Assembly (NCBI GenBank): GCA_037179385.1
Contig: CM074189.1
Coordinates: forward strand, 22,269,020 to 22,333,019
Direction: 5' to 3'
Source: Holothuria scabra
Lineage: Eukaryota; Echinodermata; Holothuroidea; Aspidochirotida; Holothuriidae
DNA: 64,000 bases
The position numbers and the translations under genes are program-made. The notes beneath the pieces are model-generated. The model had not been told where the DNA came from. It did not search any database and saw only the letters and a program-made list of their open reading frames with translations. Below, piece by piece: positions 35,766 to 45,639 of the stretch. Every line of letters starts with the position of its first letter. The first letter of the stretch is position 1.

Positions 35766-36030
35766 GAGTACGGGACCATGAGTACGAGTACGGGTACGGG
35801 TACCAGGTCATGGGTATGGGTACGGGTATGGGTACAAGGTCATGAGTACGGGTATGGGTACGGGTACCTGGTCATGAGTACGGGTACGGGTACGAGTCCC
35901 AAGAAAAATTAATCATGAGTACGGGTACGGGTACCAAGCTATGAGTACGGGTACGGGTACGTGTACCAGGCTATGAGTATGGGTACGGGTACGGGTACAA
36001 GGTCATGAGTACGAGTACGGGTACGGGTAC
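35766..36030 (+). repeat. GGGTAC subterminal array, left end of the hAT element
   Basis: Starting 14 bp inside the terminus are about forty TAC-spaced hexamer variants (GGGTAC, GAGTAC, GGGTAT) grouped in a higher-order unit of about 27-40 bp (CCATGAGTACGGGTACGGG then TACCAGG). Subterminal repeats of this kind bind hAT transposases in other elements; here that is inference. Confidence 0.93.
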
Positions 36031-36704
36031 CAGTTCCAGCTATGGTAGTCCAACTGACCGTAAATGTGTTTTGAGTAAGCTACAGGTATGAATTCATCAA
36101 TATGAGTACCACATTTGTAACTGGTCTTGACATTCATGCCATTGCAGACCTACTGTATGAATATGGGCGCTATCAAGCCAGGCCATAGCCTATAAACATA
36201 GGGCCTACATGTGGTACTCGATTACTGGTACGCATGTACAACTTGATGGAAATGTGATGGAAATCAGGCCTTTCTTGCTAACTGTGTAAATCAGAATGGC
36301 TGATATTCTGGCCTCAAATCAGGCCACATTACAGTGCTACCAAATAAGCAATTGTATGGTCTTTGTTACAACAATGTGCACCCAGCATCACATTGGGACA
36401 TGTTTGTAAGTGGTAACCACGGACTTGTATGGGCTGACTTGCATAGGAAGCCTGTGGTGGTAACGTTATAGTATGAAACTACAGTGACATTTGAGTTTAT
36501 CGAGAATCAAGAATCCATGCCAGTCATATGGCATATACCCTATGAGCACAAGTGACATTTGAAGATAAGTGAGAGGCAGAAGTCTGAAAACTGAAAAGGA
36601 TGATTTCTAAGAGTGAGTGATGCATGGAGACAAATATAGCTACTTCTTTTAGTGCAAGCACCAATTCTGAGAAACTAAGTTAATGCCTGCAGTACAGGCT
36701 TACG
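36031..36704. other. hAT element interior, left
   Basis: AT-rich, no coding capacity or transposase motif seen. Confidence 0.5.
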
Positions 36705-36902
36705 CAGAGGTGCCAACTCTCCCTGATTCTCAAGAAAACTCCCTCAAAATTCAAGGATTTTGTCCATTTCAACTAGCAAATATGACAATCTCCCTGATAC
36801 AAGCAAGCCTTTCCCCCATTGAGTTGCATGTAATTTTAAAAAATCTCCCTGATTCCTGTGTGAAGCCTCCCTGATTTCTGAATGTAAATGTTTGCATCTC
36901 TG
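36705..36902. mobile_element. Nested 198-bp MITE
   Basis: Ends CAGAGGTGCCAAC and (reversed) CAGAGATGCAAAC form an imperfect 13-bp inverted pair. The direct repeat GCTTACG flanks it (36698-36704 and 36902-36908; one base of the boundary is ambiguous). The interior repeats CTCCCTGATT several times. The short open frame across it (36683-36874) is not a gene. Probably hAT-like, inserted after the host hAT element. Confidence 0.7.
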
Positions 36903-37517
36903 CTTACGGCCAATATGACTAGCAAAATAGATCCATGAGAAAAAATAAGAAAAAGATCCAAGAAAAAATGTCCCACCATCCTCTTTCAAGTGCATGGCCC
37001 CTACATGCAACCTGCAGCCGTACTATATATGAATTAGCAACTCAATTTTGCTGTTCATACTAGGCTCCCTGTAGTTGAATTTGGTTGAAATTCAGTGTGC
37101 CACAGCTGCCACTGTAGGAAATGGATTAATCCCCCCCCCCCCCTCAGCCTCTGAAAATCGAGTATCATGGAAGGTAATAGACTCACCAAGTGCCCCTTAA
37201 AGCATGTGCCGTCAGTGTTAGTCCCTATACCACACATACAATTGGAGTTCTATGCCATGCACTCTCACTTTTCATACCCTTTTCACCTACTCATTTAAGT
37301 TGAGGCAGGACTGACAGAAATGGGCCTAGGGGTCTTTCTGAGAGACAGGCAATTAAAAAGTGACTGGTAAAAATTAAATAATCACATGCCACTGGCAGGC
37401 CTAGATTACACTTGTGAGCAAAAATTCAAGTGCAATGCAAAGGCATGCTGTGTGCAAGTGGACTGGTATGTAGGACTAGCTTGATTAGACTGTATGGCTT
37501 TGTGTAGCATTGTTATA

Positions 37518-37876
37518 ATGCAGTTTAATAATTGTAAATTGTTGGTGATCATGAGACTCCACTTATCATTTGGATTTACTAACTATCACAATTGAGCAGA
37601 TTCTATTTTGGTCAAAATTGTGGCCTGCAGCACACTGATAAAAAATAATGTAACCCCACTACAGTACAAAGCCAACAGTGTCTTTCTTTCAACAAAAGCA
37701 GTTAGATTTGATATGATACACAAATCTCCAATTTGAATTACTGGAAGATTAAAAAAGAACAAGCAATCTTGCACAGGTAGGCCTACCTGGTTTTGTGTAT
37801 TATTGGTAATGCAGCTTATGATTGTAAATTGTTGGTGATCATGAGACTCCACTATCATTTGGATTTACTAACTATA
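37518..37876 (+). repeat. Direct repeat pair of about 60 bp in the hAT interior
   Basis: The sequence ATTGTAAATTGTTGGTGATC, followed by ATGAGACTCCAC and ATCATTTGGATTTACTAACTAT, occurs at 37531-37586 and again at 37822-37876, 290 bp apart, with one 1-bp indel. Possibly a local duplication. The sequence between the copies is unrelated to anything else in the window. Confidence 0.85.
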
Positions 37877-39510
37877 ACTGTAAAAACTGTAACTGTAAAA
37901 ACATGCTTATCTTAAAGCTATACATCATATCATGTTGGTATTTGAGTTAAAATGAATGGGTTGATTAAGAGCTATATGAGAACTGATTTTAATTAGCTAT
38001 AACATAGTAGATCCTGAGGTAATTGCCCCGGCCATACTCCCCGAGCACAGATAGTCCCAACATGATCTACCACTGTCCTACCCTATCATCAATTTATTAT
38101 CGGAAAAGTCGTTCCAGAATTTAAATATATCCTCTGATGTTGTGCATGTAGGCTACCTGACTCATGCCTCTACTGTTATTCAGTAAATTTAGTACTGAAA
38201 AAAAAGGCAGAGGCTCAGGAGCCCTGGTAGCCATGGCTTAATATGATTTTAAAGACAGTAAATTGAGGCTGCATCCAATCTGCAAAAAGCTGACAGAAAG
38301 AATAACCAGTCTCTCTTTGTAGCAGTAAGCCTAGCCAAGCTTCTTATAGTACACAGAAGATACCCTTTTGAAAAATTTGTACATAGGGAATTACACAGGA
38401 TGCAAACTTAGTAGCACAGACAATAGTTAGATAAACTGAAAATGAACTGCAAATAAATACAGTAAGCCACAGACCACATGCTCATAGTTACAGTAGCAAT
38501 TCATTCAAGGTGTATCAATCAATAGTTGCCTATGAAGTTGAGTGGATTAGGTTCAACTCAAGGGATTATCAGGTACCACTGCATAAGACTGAGTAGTTTG
38601 TATTGTCCTAGAATCTTCCAGTTCTGTACTTCAAGATTTTTGTATTCTCTGCTTACTGTACACTTTTACACCCAGCAATTCATAATGCTTTTGTTGTAAA
38701 AACTTTTATTGTTGAACAACATGGAGTATAGGTACAGGTTGCTGGACCATGGGATTCATACAACAAAGCCCTTGCTTCAAGCTGATTAAGCTATTCAAGC
38801 ACTGACAATGAACCTCAAGGATGACAATGTGTGAAAATATAGGTCCAGTCACAACAAACAGCAGTGAATTACATACATGCAGGCATCAGAAAATGAAGGT
38901 GTTGGCAGGTGCAATGGGCAATTGTAGGAATAGCTTGGGACATATCTTTTAAGGTGTGTGTGTGGGTAGGAGGGGGGATCTGGAACATATTTTTAAGGGG
39001 AAGGGGAATCTCTAATAGATTGCTCCACTAGCCTTATGATCAAGTAAGTGTAATTTCTGAGTGGAGGGAAGATTTGAAGTCCCTCTGAGAAAAGTACCTG
39101 GTGAGTATACCCAACAACTATACCTGAATTCATGAGAAATTTTAATTCAGACTCTTAATACCTTTACCCCTGACCTGGTCTCCATATTTGTACTCATGAG
39201 CTGGTACCTGCGCCCATCATACACATGATCCTGCACTTGATCATGTGCCACACTTTCAGTGGCTACATACAAGAATGTCAAACTTAGTTGGGGGGGGGGG
39301 CAGACTATGGGCAAAATTTTTTCATGCAGAGTGAACTAGAAGTGAAACCTGTGCTTCAGTGGGTGGGGTCAAGGCTGCAAGCGAAGCCCTCAGAAGCTTA
39401 AGAGGTTATATTAAGTAACTGGTAGAAGGCAGTGAGGTGGTAAGGGCTAAATCTTGAGGAAATGCTCCATGCCCCATGTTGTGCTGCCACTGTACAGTGG
39501 ACAGCACATT
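37877..39510. other. hAT element interior, anonymous
   Basis: No transposase, gene or repeat recognised. G runs lie near 39290. Confidence 0.5.
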
Positions 39511-39514
39511 CACT

Positions 39515-39652
39515 AATGAGATGGACTCGGACTCAGGCTAGTATCCTTTGGACTCAGACTCGGCTTAAACTCGGGGGGGTACTGAACTCAGAATTGGCCC
39601 AGAATGTGGGTCACTGGAATCGGAATTGGCTCGGACTCGGTTACAGCCCTGC
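39515..39652. mobile_element. Solo end of a second hAT-like element
   Basis: The right border reads GGCTCGGACTCGGTTACAGC followed by CCTG; reversed this is CAGGGCTGTAACCGAGTCCG, a hAT-type terminus followed by subterminal GACTCGG repeats (39520-39560 and 39620-39645). The matching left terminus was not found, so this looks like a truncated copy. Confidence 0.5.
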
Positions 39653-40284
39653 TAACAAGTAGTCAACTGTATGGAACACTGTTGTCAATCAGAACCTACA
39701 GTGTACAATACAAGCTTAAATTTAACCAGGCCCCCATCATTTATCACTTTTTAATCTAAGTTAAACTTTTATTCACATTACTAGAAGAATAATGTATGTC
39801 CTGTGTTCCCCTTTCTTTTTGGGCGCCAGGATGACTAAATAATTCATGCCCCAAGAAGAGGCCTTAATTACTCAAAATATAAAATTCTCACCCAGGCCTG
39901 AACAATTTACCCAGAGCAGATTCCCAGTAAACACCACTCATGCCCCCTTCCCCTTATAGTGCAATTAACCCCATGGACACTACTCCCAGACAAGGGGCAT
40001 GTAGCATTATAGTAAATAAAATAGGAGCTAGCATGGGGGAAAGGTACAGTAATAATATACATAGGATTGAGTTTGAATATTGCATACATGTTCATGTAGA
40101 ATTTTTAGTGGACACTGATCTGTTAAAAGTGTTTTGATTGGAATCCTCAAAATTTGGTGTGGTGAGTAGTTACATATGTAATAAAATCATGCACCCTCTA
40201 GGAGTCATCCTGAACCTTTAGTTAATATATAGCTTAATGTCAATCATTTTAAACTAAAGTTGTTGTTGTCTGAGTACAAGACCA

Positions 40285-40600
40285 GTAGCATGGGTATGAA
40301 TACTAGGTCATGAGTATGGGTACCAGGTCCCGAGTACGAGTATGGGTACGGGTACCAGGTCATGAGTACGAGTACGGGTACGGGTACCAGGCCATGAGTA
40401 CGAGTACGGGTACGGGTACCAGGTCATGAGTATGGGTACGGGTACGGGTACGAAGAAAAATAAACCATGAGTACGGGTACGGGTACGGGTACCAGGCCAT
40501 GAGTACGGGTACGGGTACCAGGCCATGGGTACGGGTACGGGTACGAGTACAGAATTTTGTACTCGAGTACGGGTACGAGTACGGGTACGGGTACGGGTAC
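40285..40600 (+). repeat. GGGTAC subterminal array, right end of the hAT element
   Basis: The same hexamers and higher-order unit as at the left end, in the same orientation rather than inverted, ending directly at the 12-bp terminus. The open frame of 105 codons on the minus strand (rich in Arg-Thr, Val-Pro and Tyr-Pro) arises from the repeat and is not a gene. Confidence 0.93.
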
Positions 40601-40610
40601 TACAACACTG

Positions 40611-41432
40611 CATGTTAGTGATCAAAGGAGACTGGGCACACTGATCCGCCGATGTGGAACAGATGTACTTACTTGTCTACATTCATTACCTTTTTACTTT
40701 TCTCGAGAAAAGAAAGATCTACAGATGGAAATGAATGTACTGTCAAAGAAAGGTCAAATTCATCCCTAGTAATTTGAATGGACATATTTTTCTGACAATT
40801 TATCACAGCAAATCAAAACTTCAGCTAAGTCAATGCAGGAGAAGACCGCAGATATGATGATGTTCACTCTGTAGCTAAAGAACAAGAAATCAAGATTTTG
40901 CCTACTCCCCTTTGGAATTTTATGTACCATAGTACCTTAAGTGAGATAGAGAAAAAGCAATTGCTCTTAAATGGTGAATTTAGTTGGGATACACATTATC
41001 TTCAAAAACTTCATCTATCATCAACTATTAGCCACAAAAAGATGCTCAAACGTTTCTTCAATTGCGTGTCTCTTCTGTATACTTACAATTACAATTGCAT
41101 TTCACTTATCCATCTTGCCCTTGCAGATATAGTTGAACAGTTTACTTCCTCTTTGTTAGCTTGTTTTCAATATATCCCATCATTTGGCTAAACTGTCAGT
41201 AAATCTACATTTCAACGCTTTCAGACACAAATTGCTGCACAGGAAATGTCAAAGAAGCCAGCACTCCATTTTGCCAGCTTTGCAGTTGCTCCTGTTGATA
41301 ACATTGACAGGAGTGTAAGCTCTGCTGGCCATTTGGACCGCGGATTTCATGGGACATCAATTCAAGCTGTGGCACCACTACCAAGTTACAACCAGTCACA
41401 AATACCTGCGACTCGGGTCTGTGGTCAAATTT
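40611..41432 (+). mobile_element. Large multidomain element, copy 2, right part
   Basis: Continues copy 2 from CATGTTAGTGATCAAAGGAG, matching 23750-24540. It includes PLWNFMYHSTLSEIEKKQLL and LHLSSTISHKKMLKRFFNCV (40898-41191) and the VDNIDRS region (41295-41320). Homology stops at about 41432, where copy 1 continues with the rest of the protein, so this copy is 3'-truncated. A TAA at about 41188-41191 and a small deletion before the HGTSIQAV block break it. Confidence 0.9.
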
Positions 41433-41519
41433 AGTGAAATTACCTTTTATGCTATATTTCTAAAACGAAACTTTCCCCTGACACAAAACTTCACACATAT
41501 GACGATTGCACTTAGACCT
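41433..41519. other. Junction sequence after copy 2
   Basis: Short AT-rich stretch with no recognised feature. Confidence 0.4.
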
Positions 41520-41885
41520 GCCAAAATATGTGGTTGCCATAGCAACAGAGGTCAAAGGTCAAGTGGAAGAGTGGAACAAAAAGTTTTTCGTAAAACAACC
41601 CTTTTTTCCCGTAAACTCCTCCTAGTGGGCTCGACGGATTCTTTCCAAAATTGGTAGGTGGGTACCTCAGGGTGGGAACTTACGTCTCCCAGACCCAAAG
41701 AAGTAAAGGTCAATGGTCAGAGGTCAAAGGCCACATTTTGCAAAAGACCACTTTTTTACTATTCTGTACTAAAACTTCAAAAGAAAACCTTCATTTATCA
41801 TGAAATTTCACGAGTAAAATGGGGTAGACTTGTTTAACCAAAATATGTAGTTTCCATGGCAACCAAGGTCAAAGGTCACGTGACA
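41520..41885 (+). repeat. Diverged repeat carrying X-box plus DR1 modules
   Basis: A block of about 45 bp around CCAAAATATGT occurs at 41520-41564 and 41838-41881. Each has GTTGCCATAGCAAC or GTTTCCATGGCAAC (RFX X-box type, 41533-41546 and 41850-41863), a 2-bp gap, then AGGTCAAAGGTCA (DR1, two AGGTCA half-sites one base apart; 41549-41561 and 41866-41878). A third, weaker AGGTCAAAGGCCA lies near 41722. Conserved spacing suggests one ancestral composite unit; regulatory action is inference. Confidence 0.75.
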
Positions 41886-41899
41886 GGGGGTCAAATACT

Positions 41900-44800
41900 T
41901 TTTTGTATTTATTTTAACTCTTAACCGAGGCTATTTCTTGGACATCAACAGTTGCGTTGTTATGTTTGTAATTTTTGATTTGTTAAAATCATTTTTCAAA
42001 TCCAAAGGAAAAGAGGCGCAGTAACCTAACTACTCTAAAATCAGTTGCACCCTTGTACTCGCCCTTTGTTTGGTACTGCACCGGTAAGATTGCTTTGATT
42101 TTGTATTTTAATTGAAGGTCTATTTCTTGAAATTCTTGTACTTTCACCGGGATTCATTTCAACATTCAATCTTGTGTAAATTCATTAATATTTACCTTGG
42201 AATCAGTATGAATCTGCCTATGCAGACCTATCTGATCAGGATGAATCCGGACTTCTGAACAATGTTTAGGCTACCTCGGTGTAATACCGAGGTAGCTTAC
42301 TCTTCCAAAGTTCCAACCGGACGTTCACGTACGTACGCACACGTCATGCGAACGGAGTTACCATTCGGCGATTTTCCCATAGATATAACACAACGACATA
42401 AGCCTAAGCATGTGACATAAATTACGCAACATTACATTGGATGAACAAATATAGTGGAAATAGCCTACTGTAAGTGCATGACTCGCCTATGATGAGTGAA
42501 TACCGGTCAAATGTTCGTTCACGTGATGGCAATGGCAATGCTTCACTTCTCGCGGAGGGAAAATACTAGTACAGTAAAGGTTCGGTTTCAGTGGACAGGT
42601 GATATACTACATACACCTGGTTTGCGGACCGAACGGGGTTGCCAGATTCTTGTAATGATTTGTAGCCAAATACTGGGTAAGAGGCATAGAGCATGGTCGC
42701 AGAGGAACGTGACAACAATCAGTCAAACAATAGCAGAACATAGGCTAAGTCAACTTCGGCTGCTCTGTTCGGTGGTGGGTTAACTATAGTCTCAACTTTG
42801 AATTGGTTCAAGGCTCCCAAGTTTCTTTTACTTCTTCTCTGATGTTTAGAGGGGAAGTCCCCTCGCTAAGAAATTTAAGGGCAGACGTGTCCCCCCTCCC
42901 CACCCCCCCCCCTGCTTCCGCCGCCAGTGGACAGACCACAACAAGCGCGTCCCCACCACGAGCACGTCTTCACTGTTTGAACTGTTTGGTGAAGATGCTG
43001 TTGCGAATACTAAGCAGTAACCGTGAAATGCACAATTCACAATGTAGTCAGTGGCCACGCTCACTGCTATCGTAGCACCGGTGTTTGCAATTATGTTTGC
43101 ACTAACGCGCGTTACCATGCACATGATTCGATGATTGTGAACTCTCTGGTACAGTGTTGCCAACCGTGCCTCCAATGACGTCACCATTTTGAGACGCGTT
43201 CACATACGTTTTTTTCGCCTTCGAATTTCAAATGGGCTGAGCCGTGCCTGTAATTGGTAATTCAAAACGTCGCATTTCGGTACTTATGGACATAATTTAG
43301 TAGGGAAATCATTCACCTTTTGTCAAGGTGTAGCCAAAGAACAGTTACCGAGAAACTTACTTTGGCCCTGTCATGCCCACTTTAATGTTTTGAAACTAGA
43401 TTTTTTCATCAAATAATATCAATAAGCTAGACTGAGCCTCAGGCCTAGGTTAGAACTTCGTAGTACCAGTCTCCTCTTCACAACTCAATTTTTTTTTTCA
43501 CTAGCTTGTATGCTGCAGTGAGGTTTTTAAGTTCCTGCTCGCACTTCACTTTTATAGCCCTTATTTCTAGAGTGTTCTCATATGGTCTAAGCAGACAGTT
43601 GTTTTCACTCCCTTACTAAAGCTAACTAGTATCGTATTATCGTATCTTAAATGGTTATGGATTAAGAAACAAACAAACAGATAGCGATATTTTCTTTCAT
43701 TTCGGACAACGGTCGCCTACTATCCTTTTGAAAGTCATCTGTGTAAAAAGAATGCCTCCGTATCAAATGTATAAAAAATGTTAAATTGCAGTTCTTTTGT
43801 CTCACTACATTTTTTCCGTCTAACGGATGTCCCACGAAGCATGTAACTCACAAAGCAGAATAAAACATCCAAGAGATCATCCAGCTAAAATCGTGTTTGA
43901 TTCCCATGCCTGCATCAATCCTCAAAAGTCCCGCAATGTGCATGAAACAATAGACGCACGACAGAGAAGAAACAGCCTCGACTGGATGGACGCAATATTC
44001 GGCTTTTTTTTTTCGATACCTTGCAGAGGGAAGTCAACCAACAAAAGTACAATATTATACTTTTATATGCGTCGAAAATGCAAAAAGAAACCGTGCTACT
44101 TGGAAAACACATGCAGTGGTATGGTAAATTAGAAATACCAAAACTATAAATATCCCTTTGGACCCACGACGAACACCAAGAAAGCACTGAAAACAGTAGC
44201 ATACGATGTGAAAGAGAAATATGAGAATATTCGCAGTCCGAGCGTCTGAACCATCAAACGAATCTGACCAGTCCTAGAATTTGCCCAAAACGCACACAAA
44301 AAATGCATAGTTAGCCTATAACAACAGGTCAGCCTACTTTGTCGGGTAAACCAATTTTTCAACTAGTCATGTATATCACTACAATGTTCTCATCCCTGCC
44401 CTTTTTCGTAATTTCGTACAATAACACGCGATTCCTCTCCCAGGAGAGAGCCCACTCTAAAACTTTGTAGTAATAATTCCCACCTTACTACAACCCGCCA
44501 CGTGAAACAAATCACTCCCCGAACAATCAATCCAAGTTACTACTGGGTGTGTCACGATGTCTGATATGCACTCATATGACTAGGAAAAATGTTCGTTCCC
44601 CAAATTTCTCCTTACACCACTCAGTCTTAGATTTGACTCATAAAATTTTACATATGTATTTTTCAGTAATGCATGAGACTGAATAACCACGAAAAACACC
44701 GATGATATACCATTGGTTTTCAGGTACCGAAGCACTTTTATTTCCTTCAGCATTTTATCAAAGGCCTGAAAAGTCTTTGATTTCCATTCAGTTTCACTCT

Positions 44801-45600
44801 GTTAAACATTGAAAACTGATAATTAATTGGAGCCTTGGTTTGGGTAACAACTTATCTTTCACGAGGAAATTTAATCCTCTTACTCCTTTTCGTATTCATT
44901 GCTGGAAAGTGTGCTGGCTATTTTGCAATGCTCGACACCAGTCATTTTTGTTCATGCACACTAATTTCCTATTCAAGACCCTTGGGAAATCGCAAATTTT
45001 AGATTAAAGCTTCAGATCAATCTAAATTTTCCTTTACCTTTCCACACAGAATACTAGAGGAATGGAAGCGGTGGCCATCTTCATGGCCAAAGCTGCTTTA
45101 CTCGCGCTGGGTGTCTCTTCCAGCGGTATTATTTTAAGTAGAAAAGAAGGTTTTGGGAGAATGTGGTAAATACCTAGTGTGATTACTGACATAATTATGC
45201 CACTGCAAGTTGGTAAATAAGCAAACCCGATCACGCTGACTCCAACATGAACGAAGGCATGTTCACCTGACGAGGGACCTGGCTCACATTGAAAAGTTTT
45301 GCATCACATGGAACAAGTTTATGTTACATTGTGATTGGAATGGTTCTTGGTAAAAATTTTTGTGGTATTGTTATAATGAAATGATAGTTTCAAGCATTTT
45401 CCTTCCTCTGAACATTATTTTCTGAAATATGAAATCTGCCTCCTACTGATGATAATAGTTAAGTTTTTGCTGGTCAAAGACTCAAGAGAAGAGCAAATCG
45501 CAGAGGAAATGTTATTTCTGTTTCATAATGGATGTGCAAAAGCAGTTAGGGTATCCGCTATTCTAAGTGGAGCGCCACTATCAACCCGCGCCTAGAGCAT
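41900..45600. other. Anonymous stretch
   Basis: No confident gene. A poly-C-rich patch lies near 42892-42912 and a TGACGTCA (CRE-like) box at about 43176-43183. On the minus strand about 45295-45180 reads FQCEPGPSSGEHAFVHVGVS, which faintly recalls the CETGPGSPSGHAM motif of glucose-6-phosphatase, but the His-containing motif is out of register by one residue and no other exon was found. Open frames at 42496-43187 and 43827-44362 have no domain. Confidence 0.4.
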
Positions 45601-45607
45601 TGGTAAC

Positions 45608-45630
45608 GTTTTTTTTTTTTTTTTTTTTTC
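45608..45630. repeat. Poly-T run
   Basis: A T run of about 20 bases followed by CG and an A run; a simple homopolymer pair. Confidence 0.9.
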
Positions 45631-45639
45631 GAAAAAAAA

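Larger units (their letters stand above)
35752..40610. mobile_element. Non-autonomous hAT-type transposon, 4,859 bp
   Basis: It begins CAGTGTTGTAGT (35752-35763) and ends ACTACAACACTG (40599-40610), a perfect 12-bp terminal inverted repeat. The flanks carry an exact 8-bp duplication, CATGTTAG, at 35744-35751 and 40611-40618. Removing the element and one duplicate restores the sequence found uninterrupted in copy 1 near 23750-23760. An 8-bp duplication and CAGTG-type ends are hallmarks of the hAT superfamily. No transposase frame was found inside; the interior is AT-rich with small nested elements, so it is presumed non-autonomous. Confidence 0.93.

Noticed and set aside
40308..40625. 105-codon minus-strand frame rich in Arg-Thr, Val-Pro and Tyr-Pro
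   Set aside because: Produced by the GGGTAC tandem repeat of the hAT element; no independent coding signal.
45180..45300. Possible glucose-6-phosphatase exon (minus strand, CEPGPSSGEHAF)
   Set aside because: The His of the phosphatase motif is one residue out of register, no splice acceptor fits, and no other exon was found on that strand.
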